Source: Tahibacter aquaticus (GTDB taxonomy: Bacteria; Pseudomonadota; Gammaproteobacteria; Xanthomonadales; Rhodanobacteraceae). Taken from it: a stretch of DNA of 64,000 nucleotides. The notes beneath the pieces were generated by a model. The model was not told the origin of the DNA, did no database searches, and saw only the letters and a program-made list of their open reading frames with translations. Every line of letters starts with the position of its first letter. The stretch's first letter is position 1. This document shows positions 8,590 through 15,518 of the stretch, piece by piece. The DNA lies in assembly GCF_004363655.1 (NCBI RefSeq), contig NZ_SNZH01000022.1:30963-94962 (forward strand). Direction: 5' to 3'. The translations under genes were made by a program, and so were the position numbers.

Positions 8590-9654
8590 TCAGCCGGCCA
8601 ACCGCGGAAACAAGGCCGCCAGCCGGGCCGGCAGCTGGTGCAGCAACGGGTTGTCGGTGCCGGCCCTGGCTGCGGGCGGCGACGCACTTTCGGCAATGGC
8701 GTTCTGCTCGGCCAGCGGTTCGGCCAGCTGAGGCAGCAAGGGTTCGCCGGAAGCGCTGTCTGCTGCGCTGTCGCCGGCAGCGTCGTCATTGCTGGCGATC
8801 GCGTCGGAAACGATCCGCGTCGGCTGGGCACCAGGGGATGGTGCCACAAGGTTTTGCAGCTGCAGGCGGCTGGCGGTTTCGGCGGGCAGTGCGGTGACGC
8901 GTATCCGTGGCCTGCGCGGCGGTCCTACGCGGGCCAGCAGATCGGAAATATCGCCGGACGGAAGCAGTGCCAGCACGCGGGCGATGCTGGCGATGTCGTC
9001 GTGCACGAAGAAAACCGCCGAGCCCTTCACCAGCACGCTGCGGGCACCGAACGCGACGGAAATATCGTACATCGCGCTTTGCCGCGGCGCCCACCAGAAC
9101 GCCTGCCTGACATGGCAGTTCAGACCCAGCTCGAACAAGGGCTTCAGCAGCAGTTTGAGCGGCGAAAAACCGTAGCGGTAGTTGGCGGCCAGGCCGATGT
9201 CGTAGAGCACCAGGCGCGGCTTGCCGCCGAGCAGCGACTGCAGCCGGGTCCAGTCCTGTACGTCCAGGCCGGCAAGACTCGGCATATGACGGAAGGTGTC
9301 GAGTGCCTCGCCGGCCATTGTGATGCGGCCCCAGGCATAACCGCCGACCACACCGGATTCGTTGGCGAGTATCGAGGCGCAGGACTGCAGCCCGAGTTCG
9401 CGCCTGAGCCGCTGCCGTACCTGGGCGGCGGAGATCGGTGCCAGGCCGCTGGCCTCATCGCTGAGCGAGGGCAGCAGTTCGCATACCGCATCGGCATAGC
9501 CGCGGTGGTCCAGCGCGGAAAAATTGCTGAAGAGGCTGACCGAACGCGAGCTTTCCGGTGTTTCCGACTTGCGCAGGCGCCAGGCCTGCAACTTCCAGAA
9601 CAGGCGGGTGCGGTAGTTGGAACCGGTATCGGCAGAGACGCAACGCGTAGTCAT
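8590..9654 (-). CDS. Hypothetical protein, possibly GNAT-like, 354 aa
   Basis: The ATG at 9654 is chosen because GGAA lies about seven bases upstream; the frame also extends further upstream. Residues ~1-260 are globular: a VVGGYAWGRI strand, a hydrophobic LVLYDIGLAANYRYGFSP block, a HVRQAFWWAPRQSAMYDISVAFGA block, and SVLVKGSAVFFVHDD. The spacing of strands and helices vaguely recalls an N-acyltransferase fold, but no acyl-CoA-binding loop is clear. The last ~90 residues are acidic, Ala/Ser-rich low complexity (DDAAGDSAADSASGEPLLPQL). No signal peptide. Function unknown. Confidence 0.6.
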   Translation of the reverse strand: MTTRCVSADTGSNYRTRLFWKLQAWRLRKSETPESSRSVSLFSNFSALDHRGYADAVCELLPSLSDEASGLAPISAAQVRQRLRRELGLQSCASILANESGVVGGYAWGRITMAGEALDTFRHMPSLAGLDVQDWTRLQSLLGGKPRLVLYDIGLAANYRYGFSPLKLLLKPLFELGLNCHVRQAFWWAPRQSAMYDISVAFGARSVLVKGSAVFFVHDDIASIARVLALLPSGDISDLLARVGPPRRPRIRVTALPAETASRLQLQNLVAPSPGAQPTRIVSDAIASNDDAAGDSAADSASGEPLLPQLAEPLAEQNAIAESASPPAARAGTDNPLLHQLPARLAALFPRLAG

Positions 9655-10049
9655 GGTGATTCCGCAAACTGAGGCTGGACCGTATGGTCTGGGCAGCGGA
9701 ACACGCATGCCAGTCAACAATCGTGCCAAAAGTGTATGTTTACAAAGCGATACGATTCGTCAGTTAAGCCGGCGTGTAACTGAGGAAAAGCCATCGGGCC
9801 GGCTGAGGGAAATCCCGATGGACCGGTCTCGGGGTGTGATGCCGCATCGACCTTGGTCTAAGGCTTGCCGCGTTGCTGCAAAGCCCTTTCCCGGCAGGCT
9901 GGCCGGGTGGGGAGAGAGAATCGAAGCCATCGCTCTCGCAGAACACGTTGTCGCGCGCCGGCCTTGTCCTGCGCTTGGCCCGGAAACAAGCAGGTCGCTT
10001 CAGACGCTTTCGGATCCGCCATTCATCCGAGCGCGACCCACGCCGTTGC
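9655..10049. other. Intergenic with one terminator-like hairpin
   Basis: 395 bases without a supported gene. They include the leader of the upstream-facing hypothetical gene (relatively AT-rich around 9720-9770) and, at 9791-9821, an 8-bp inverted repeat CCATCGGG...CCCGATGG with a 15-base loop, followed on the minus strand by CTTTTCC. The hairpin lies ~230 bases past the stop of the PI-PLC-like gene and may end its transcript. Confidence 0.5.
9791..9821 (-). terminator. Possible terminator of the PI-PLC-like gene
   Basis: CCATCGGG (9791-9798) pairs with CCCGATGG (9814-9821). On the minus strand the stem is followed by CTTTTCC. The long loop and short T-run make this a moderate call. Confidence 0.4.
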
Positions 10050-11510
10050 TCAGAAATCCGGTACCACGCGTGGGTCGAACTGCTGTGCACGATTGTCCGC
10101 GCTGCAGCCCCACAGCTGCAGCTTGGTGCTCGCGGCGGAACTGCCATCGGACACATCCATGCAGAAAGCCCAGTTACCGGCGCGGTTGGCGAACAGGCCA
10201 GCCGGCGAAATGGCCCATTTTTCCGACTCGCCGCCATCGCAGTTCCAGATGTTGAGCTTCTCGCCCGCCTTGCCCTTGCCGCCGTCGACATCGGCGCAGT
10301 AGTTCTTGTCGCCCTTGGGCCGCAGCTGGCCTTCCGCGGTATAGACGAAGCTTTGCGCCGCGGTCTTGTTGCACGGGTACTGGATCAGATCCGTGCCGTT
10401 CTTGTACTTGCTGCCGCTGACGTCGACGCATTGGCTATTGAAGCGCGTGACCAGTTCGAAATAGCCGGCGAGGCTGCGGCGCCGGCCCACCAGCGGGATG
10501 CTGTCCAGCCAGTCGGGCTCGAATACCTGGGTGTCGCTCAGCGTCTCGGTCACGTCCCAGCCTATGGCGCTGGCGCCGTGGGCGACCGAAATATAGCTCC
10601 AGGCGTAGTCGGTGCTCTTGAACGCGCCGGCAGCGCCCCACTGGTGGATCAGCTGGCGGTATTCGGCCGAGCGGTTCAGCACGTACTGGTCGTTGTCGCC
10701 AGCTTGCATATTGGTACAAAAGTAAAATGCAGAATCAGTGGCGCTGATGCCGTCGATGGTGCCGGAGATCTCGTCCGGGTCGCTGCTGTCCACATCCGGG
10801 CAAAGGAACGCGGTGGGGCCGCCCTGCTCGGCGGCGACCATTTCCTTGCGGGCATCGTTCATGCGCGAGTTCACGTCGCCGTAGTAGCCGCCGGTGAACA
10901 GCACGATGATCTTGCCCTTGAGCGCGGACAGGGCCGGCCAGCCCTTTGTTTTGAGGCCGCTGCGATTGGGATTGCTGCCCAGATAGGTCTGCAGGTCGCG
11001 GTAGGTGTACAGGCGGTCGCCGAGATAGCTGCGGATGAAGCCGTCGAGCTGGGTGATCTCGTCGGGTTTCCACGCGCTGGCCGGGTCCGAGTTCGCTTTC
11101 ATGTCGACGAAGATCAGCAGCGGCACGCCGATGTCGCGGTTGGCGTCCAGCCACGTCGTCACATCGTCGAGGCAGTCGCCGAGGCGGTCATTGTTGGCCG
11201 CACTGCAGTTGGTGTTGCCCGGATTGATGCTGTGTGCCACATACGGGCCCTTGGGCTCTTTCTCCCAGTCGCCGTTGTCGATGACGTCGAGTTCCAGCGT
11301 GCGATAGCCGGCGTCGAGCCAGCTGGCCAGCTTGTCGCTGTGCAGATACGTGTTGTGCGGCTGCGCGTAGTAGATCTGGTCGAGCCGGTCGCTGGACTGC
11401 GGTGCGGCCGCACGCAAAGGCAGCGCGGCGCTGGCCGCAAACGTGGACGACAGCAGACACAGTGCCAGCAGTGCAGCCGGCACGCAGCGACGCAGTTGGT
11501 CAGGTGACAT
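10050..11510 (-). CDS. Secreted PI-PLC-like phosphodiesterase with C-terminal ricin-type lectin domain
   Basis: 486 residues from the ATG at 11510, which has GGGGAG upstream; the longer open frame lacks a better start. A signal peptide (residues 1-29, ending FAASAA) leads into a TIM-barrel phosphodiesterase of the calcium-dependent PI-PLC-like family: QPHNTYLH with His52, YRTLELDV with the Glu/Asp metal pair, a VPLLIFVDMKA strand and KGKIIVLFTGG. From ~residue 345, YFELVTRFNSQCVDVSG starts a beta-trefoil with three cysteine-bearing repeats (QCVDVSG, NYCADVDGG, AFCMDVSDG) ending in the QSF, EKW and QQF equivalents of QxW. The enzyme is expected to cleave phosphodiesters outside the cell, with the trefoil binding sugars. 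Substrate unknown. Confidence 0.85.
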   Translation of the reverse strand: MSPDQLRRCVPAALLALCLLSSTFAASAALPLRAAAPQSSDRLDQIYYAQPHNTYLHSDKLASWLDAGYRTLELDVIDNGDWEKEPKGPYVAHSINPGNTNCSAANNDRLGDCLDDVTTWLDANRDIGVPLLIFVDMKANSDPASAWKPDEITQLDGFIRSYLGDRLYTYRDLQTYLGSNPNRSGLKTKGWPALSALKGKIIVLFTGGYYGDVNSRMNDARKEMVAAEQGGPTAFLCPDVDSSDPDEISGTIDGISATDSAFYFCTNMQAGDNDQYVLNRSAEYRQLIHQWGAAGAFKSTDYAWSYISVAHGASAIGWDVTETLSDTQVFEPDWLDSIPLVGRRRSLAGYFELVTRFNSQCVDVSGSKYKNGTDLIQYPCNKTAAQSFVYTAEGQLRPKGDKNYCADVDGGKGKAGEKLNIWNCDGGESEKWAISPAGLFANRAGNWAFCMDVSDGSSAASTKLQLWGCSADNRAQQFDPRVVPDF

Positions 11511-11842
11511 GAGCGGTATCTCCCCTGGAAAACGCTGCTCGACGGCAGCGCAGGCACGACTGTGCATAATGTCCACAAGCGGATTTTTTTGCGGTGGGCT
11601 ATCACCGGCTGCGGGGAGCTGCAGCAGCACTGCTGCCGTGCAGGAGCGGCGGTTCGCGGGTTCCGCCAGGCACGGATTGCGCGCGTACCAGCCATGCGCC
11701 GGCGACTTGGCAGCCGGCATTGCGCCGGCACGCCGCCGGTATAGACTCCCGCGTCCGGCGGCGGAGATCAGGTGCCGCCAGTACGGCCGTCATCGCCCTC
11801 GTCGCTGCCGGCCGATCTCACACGGTGTTGGGGAACCCAGGC
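11511..11842. other. Intergenic region between divergent genes; carries a consensus DnaA-box sequence
   Basis: 332 bases separate the PI-PLC-like gene (minus) from a membrane protein gene (plus). The sequence TTATGCACA, matching the DnaA box TTATNCACA, lies on the minus strand at 11561-11569, about 50 bases upstream of the PI-PLC start. A T-rich run (GGATTTTTTTG) follows at about 11581. No gene is supported here. Confidence 0.55.
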
Positions 11843-12262
11843 ATGCATTGGCTGCGTATTGCCGCATTTGCGGTAGCGATCGTGTTCTCGGGGATGCTGG
11901 TCGGCTTCGCCATTGGCCTGAGCATGAGCCATTGGGAGATCTACGGTTCGACCATCGGGCAAGCCATCGATAACAGCCGGCTGGTGTGGTACCTGGCGGC
12001 GTATGGCGCCGCCATGCTGCTGTACGGGTGGTTTGGTGTTTCGCGCCTGCGCCTGCTGCAGGTGCTGGCCGTGTTTGTTCGGGTGCAGCTGCTGGGCGCG
12101 GCCCAGTCGCTGGCCTTCTTCAAGACGGCTCCGCACAATCTTTTCGATTCCTGGGCTTTGCTGCGCGGTCTGACCGCCGCACTGCTCGGCTATGCGCTGG
12201 CCAGGCTCGGTTTGTTCTCTTTGCTCTCTTCTTCCACGCCGCCATCGCGCGATGCGGCCTGA
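11843..12262 (+). CDS. Small integral membrane protein, 139 aa
   Basis: Starts at ATG 11843 (MHWLRIAAFAVAIVFSG), preceded by GGGGAA; the frame runs further upstream but without membrane character. Four hydrophobic stretches are visible: residues ~5-27, ~48-66, ~70-90 and ~108-128. This suggests a four-helix inner-membrane protein with a short Ser/Pro-rich tail. I do not recognise the family. The next gene follows 18 bases on, so the two are probably cotranscribed. Confidence 0.65.
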   Translation: MHWLRIAAFAVAIVFSGMLVGFAIGLSMSHWEIYGSTIGQAIDNSRLVWYLAAYGAAMLLYGWFGVSRLRLLQVLAVFVRVQLLGAAQSLAFFKTAPHNLFDSWALLRGLTAALLGYALARLGLFSLLSSSTPPSRDAA

Positions 12263-12280
12263 ACCCGGTGTCGACTCCCC

Positions 12281-12733
12281 ATGAAACGGATCGCTACTGC
12301 TGTGCTTTCACTGTGCCTGTCGCTGTCTGCCTGGGCGGGAGCCTGGGGTGAAGGCAGCTTCGACAACGACGATGCGCTCGACTGGGTCGAGGTCTGCGCC
12401 CAGGCTGCCGGCCCGGAAGTCGTCAGCGAGGCGCTGCAAAGCGCGCTGAAGAGCGAAATGATCGAAGCGCCCGACGGCTCCGTCGCGGTGGCCGCGGCCG
12501 AAGTCATCGCCGCGGCCAGGGGCAAGGCCAGTCCGGCCTTGCCGGCGCAACTGCAGGCCTGGCTGGACAAGCAGCCGAAGGAAAAGATCGCCGCGCTGGC
12601 GCCGCAGGCCAGCGAAGCCCTGGAGCGGGTGAAAGATCCGACCGTGTCCGAACTGAGGCAGCTCTGGTCCGAAGGCAAGGCCAGCCCATGGCTGGCCCGC
12701 ATTGCCGAGTTGGAAGCGCGGCTGCGGCGCTGA
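12281..12733 (+). CDS. Exported DUF4259 family protein
   Basis: 150 residues. An N-terminal signal peptide (MKRIATAVLSLCLSLSAWA) is followed directly by the family hallmark GAWGEGSFDNDDALDWV. DUF4259 proteins have no established biochemical role and often lack a signal; this copy appears exported. The rest is helical and Ala-rich. It lies 18 bases after the membrane-protein gene and is convergent with the next gene, 10 bases away. Confidence 0.82.
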   Translation: MKRIATAVLSLCLSLSAWAGAWGEGSFDNDDALDWVEVCAQAAGPEVVSEALQSALKSEMIEAPDGSVAVAAAEVIAAARGKASPALPAQLQAWLDKQPKEKIAALAPQASEALERVKDPTVSELRQLWSEGKASPWLARIAELEARLRR

Positions 12734-12743
12734 GCCGCTTCTG

Positions 12744-13334
12744 CTAGGTCTGCTGCCCGGGCGGCCGCGGCGTCGTTGTCCGCGCCTGCCGTCCGCGCAA
12801 CCAGAGCACGGCGGCGAGAAACACGAACGTCGTCACGGCGGCGGCCAGGTAGGGTATCGACGACAGCCCGGTCTGCAGCCGGCCATAGCCTTTGCTGTCG
12901 TATTCGCTGGAGCGGCTTTTCGCCACCGCGTCGCGCACCTGACTTTCCAGCGCTGCAAACGCCGCCGCGCCGGCGGGGCCGCTGTAGGAGCAGGGCGCGA
13001 TTTCGCCGCCGGCGGTGGCGAAGAACCAGTATTCCTGCGGCACTTCCACGCGCAGTCCACAGGCCGACGGCACTGCGGTTTCCAGTTTGCTGAACGGTGG
13101 TTTGCCGCCCTTGAGCGGAATGATTTCGCTCAGGTACATATCGGTAGCAAAGCCGCCGCTGGTGCGATTGACCTCGGCACCGACGACGACGGCGCGAAAG
13201 ACGTAGCTGCTGCCGGCCATGGCCTGGTCCAGGCTGGCGGCTGCGCCGGTGCAGCTGCAGTCGGCTGTTGCCGCGGCGCTTGCGCTTGTTGCCAGCGCGA
13301 ATGCGGCGGCGACCAGACGTCGGACTGTCGACAT
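12744..13334 (-). CDS. Membrane-anchored protein with TIMP/netrin-like N-terminal domain
   Basis: 196 residues. After a signal peptide the mature protein begins close to a Cys-X-Cys pair (DCSCTGAAASLDQA, Cys26 and Cys28) and continues SSYVFRAVVVGAEV. A C-x-C at the mature N-terminus followed by a helix and an 'AD-V-F-G-V' strand is the layout of the TIMP/NTR (netrin) OB-fold. Further cysteines occur in SACGLRVEV and APCSYSG. A single C-terminal helix (~162-184) ends in LRGRQAR, so the domain should sit in the periplasm on an inner-membrane anchor. NTR domains bind proteases or other proteins in animals; bacterial roles are unclear. The domain call is by pattern only. Confidence 0.65.
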   Translation of the reverse strand: MSTVRRLVAAAFALATSASAAATADCSCTGAAASLDQAMAGSSYVFRAVVVGAEVNRTSGGFATDMYLSEIIPLKGGKPPFSKLETAVPSACGLRVEVPQEYWFFATAGGEIAPCSYSGPAGAAAFAALESQVRDAVAKSRSSEYDSKGYGRLQTGLSSIPYLAAAVTTFVFLAAVLWLRGRQARTTTPRPPGQQT

Positions 13335-13462
13335 CGCTGAGATTCCTTGCCTGTAGCGCCATCCTGCCGGCCGACGATCGGACCCGGGTCGGCGGCCGCA
13401 ATAGTAAACGTTAGCCCCGCTGCGTGCGGCAAAGCCGGCGTTCGCTTGCCTTGCCGCTGCGC

Positions 13463-14842
13463 ATGCCGGACCATTGCCGGCTGTCTCCGGTGGTCTGGAA
13501 TTTCGTGTCCCGAAGCACGTCCGACGACGGCCTGCAGGATTTCCTGCGTCCCGGCCTGCTCGTCAACGACATCCCCGCGTTGTTTCCGCTGCGCAAGGCG
13601 CGCGAACTGCTGCGTGCGTTTTCCACCCTGTTTCACGGCGGCGAAGACGCGGTCATGGTGCGCCTGCTGGTGCTGCGCACCATAGGCGAACGCGGTTCGG
13701 CGCCGGACTGGAGCCCGCAGGAACTGCGCGAGCACTTCGCCTATGTCGATGCGACCAAGCTGGATACCGTGCTGCTGCGCCTGCGCGACCACAGCCTGCT
13801 GACCTGGGAAAGCGAAACCCAGCGCTACCGTGTCAGCCCGGTCGGGCGCCAGGCATTGTCGGCACTGAGCCTGCTGCTGCAGTTCCAGGGCGAGAACGAC
13901 GAACTCGGCTATGTCACTGCGCAGATTGCCGCGGGCGAATCCACCGGCCGTGTCGGCAGTGAAGATCTGCAACACCTGCTGTCGCGCCTGAACGAGCTGC
14001 GCGACGATTTCGACCGGGCTGTACTGAGTGGTTCGGAACATCGCATCCGCGCCGCGGCGGCGACACTGAAATCGGTCTGGCGCTGGGTGGAGAAGGGCAC
14101 GGCTGTCGTGCGCCTGATTGCCCAGGACGGCGAACTCGATCCGGCCACGCACCGCGTTGCGCAGCAGATCGGCCGTGCCCAGAGCGCCATGCTGCGCCAG
14201 GCGTCGGTATTCCAGCGCGCGCTCAACCAGCTCGACCGCCACCGCGTACACCTGGGCGGCAGCGGGCTTTCCTCGTCGGACGTGAACCAGTGGCTGCGCG
14301 CAGCCGACCGCGACGCGCTGGTGCGCCTGAGCGAAGACGTACTGGCCCTGCGCCTGGCACCGGCCTTCGTGCTCGGCGATATTGCGCTGGACGTGGCCGA
14401 CTACGAACTGGTCGAGCGCGAACGCGAAGTCGGCATCGTCGAAAGCCTGCCCGAGGCGAGCACGGCGCCGGAGCAGCACGATGCCCCCGTCGCCTCCAAC
14501 GACTACGGCCTGGCCCAGGCCTGGCAGAGCCAGCTGGCCGAACTCATTGCCGCCGCGCCGCTGGCGCAGCTGGTGCCCAGCGACAATTTCGCCGTGTCAG
14601 CGTATCGCCTGTCGCTGCTGGGATTGCTCGGCGATCCGGCAGCCGATTCGCGTGAAGGGCCGCTGGCCGAACTCGCGCGCCTGCCGCTGTATCTGCAACT
14701 CAGTGGCGAGCTGGAAACGCTGGACGAGGGCGAAGTCGGCCAGATCAGCACCGGCCGCCTGGTTCCGCTGCTGCAAGCTGTCGCGCCCGCGCCCGCGCCC
14801 GCGCGTACGCGCCGCGCAGCCAAGGAAAATCCGCATGAATGA
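13463..14842 (+). CDS. mksF: MksF/JetA-like kleisin subunit of a bacterial SMC condensin
   Basis: 459 residues from ATG 13463; a GTG at 13424 in the same frame is the alternative, and neither has a strong ribosome binding site. The N-terminal ~120 residues (LLVNDIPALFPLRKARELLRAF to LLTWESETQRYRVSPVGR) form a winged-helix region typical of MukF/MksF/JetA. A helical middle (~130-330) and a C-terminal part rich in acidic residues follow. The kleisin bridges the SMC heads. It is first in an F-E-B operon, overlapping the next gene by 8 bases. The assignment rests on gene order, size and the SMC partner more than on sequence identity. Confidence 0.72.
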   Translation: MPDHCRLSPVVWNFVSRSTSDDGLQDFLRPGLLVNDIPALFPLRKARELLRAFSTLFHGGEDAVMVRLLVLRTIGERGSAPDWSPQELREHFAYVDATKLDTVLLRLRDHSLLTWESETQRYRVSPVGRQALSALSLLLQFQGENDELGYVTAQIAAGESTGRVGSEDLQHLLSRLNELRDDFDRAVLSGSEHRIRAAAATLKSVWRWVEKGTAVVRLIAQDGELDPATHRVAQQIGRAQSAMLRQASVFQRALNQLDRHRVHLGGSGLSSSDVNQWLRAADRDALVRLSEDVLALRLAPAFVLGDIALDVADYELVEREREVGIVESLPEASTAPEQHDAPVASNDYGLAQAWQSQLAELIAAAPLAQLVPSDNFAVSAYRLSLLGLLGDPAADSREGPLAELARLPLYLQLSGELETLDEGEVGQISTGRLVPLLQAVAPAPAPARTRRAAKENPHE

Positions 14843-15518
14843 CCCTGTTGCCGCGCTGATCGCGCGCCTGCTGGCCGAACGCTGGCTGCCGCGCGAGGAC
14901 GAACTCGCCCGCCAGGCCCTGACCGACGCCGGCTTCCGTGAAGAGCTGGACCGCCGCCTGGCCGCCGCCGGCCTGCGCCTGCTCGATCACCCTTACGCTG
15001 CGCATGTCGGCATTGCCGTGGCCAAGGCGCAGGAAGCCGCCGTATTCGCCGGGCCCAAGGCCTGGTCGGCCAGCAACCTGGCGCTGGACCGCGACGCCGT
15101 CGCGCTATTGGTGGTTTTGTGGAGTTTGCTGATTCTTCCCAAACGCCAGCGCCAGATCAGCCGCGTCGACGCCGATCGCGGCCAGGACCAGGGCCAGATC
15201 TTCGCCGAGATGAAACCGGTGCCGGTCGGCAGCGAAGTGGCCGAGCCCCTGGCCGAGCGCACCCTGCTGGCCGATTTCGGCGAAAAGCTTGGCGGCAAGA
15301 TGCGCCTGAACATGAGCCTGGGCGTGCTGGCGCGGCATGGTTTCATCGTGCGGCGCAAGGAACGCATCTACGAAGGGCCTTTGCTCGACCTGGCTTTCGA
15401 TTACGAACGCACGGCGCGGCGCGTGCTCGACGGCGCCCTCGCCTTCGTGGTGGAACAGGCGCGCCAGAACGCGCGGGAAGAAGCGGCGGAAGCCGACGCG
15501 GAGAACGGCAATGTTTGA
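14835..15518 (+). CDS. mksE: MksE/JetB-like condensin accessory subunit
   Basis: 227 residues, starting at ATG 14835 within the end of the kleisin gene, with AGGA upstream. The layout is winged-helix-like: an N-terminal helical part (VAALIARLLAERWLPREDELARQAL), a hydrophobic central segment (AVALLVVLWSLLILP) and a C-terminal wing-type region (MRLNMSLGVLARHGFIVRRKERIYEGPLLDLAFD). In condensins of this class the E subunit is a dimer clamping the kleisin. It overlaps the SMC gene by 8 bases, which points to translational coupling. Confidence 0.7.
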   Translation: MNDPVAALIARLLAERWLPREDELARQALTDAGFREELDRRLAAAGLRLLDHPYAAHVGIAVAKAQEAAVFAGPKAWSASNLALDRDAVALLVVLWSLLILPKRQRQISRVDADRGQDQGQIFAEMKPVPVGSEVAEPLAERTLLADFGEKLGGKMRLNMSLGVLARHGFIVRRKERIYEGPLLDLAFDYERTARRVLDGALAFVVEQARQNAREEAAEADAENGNV

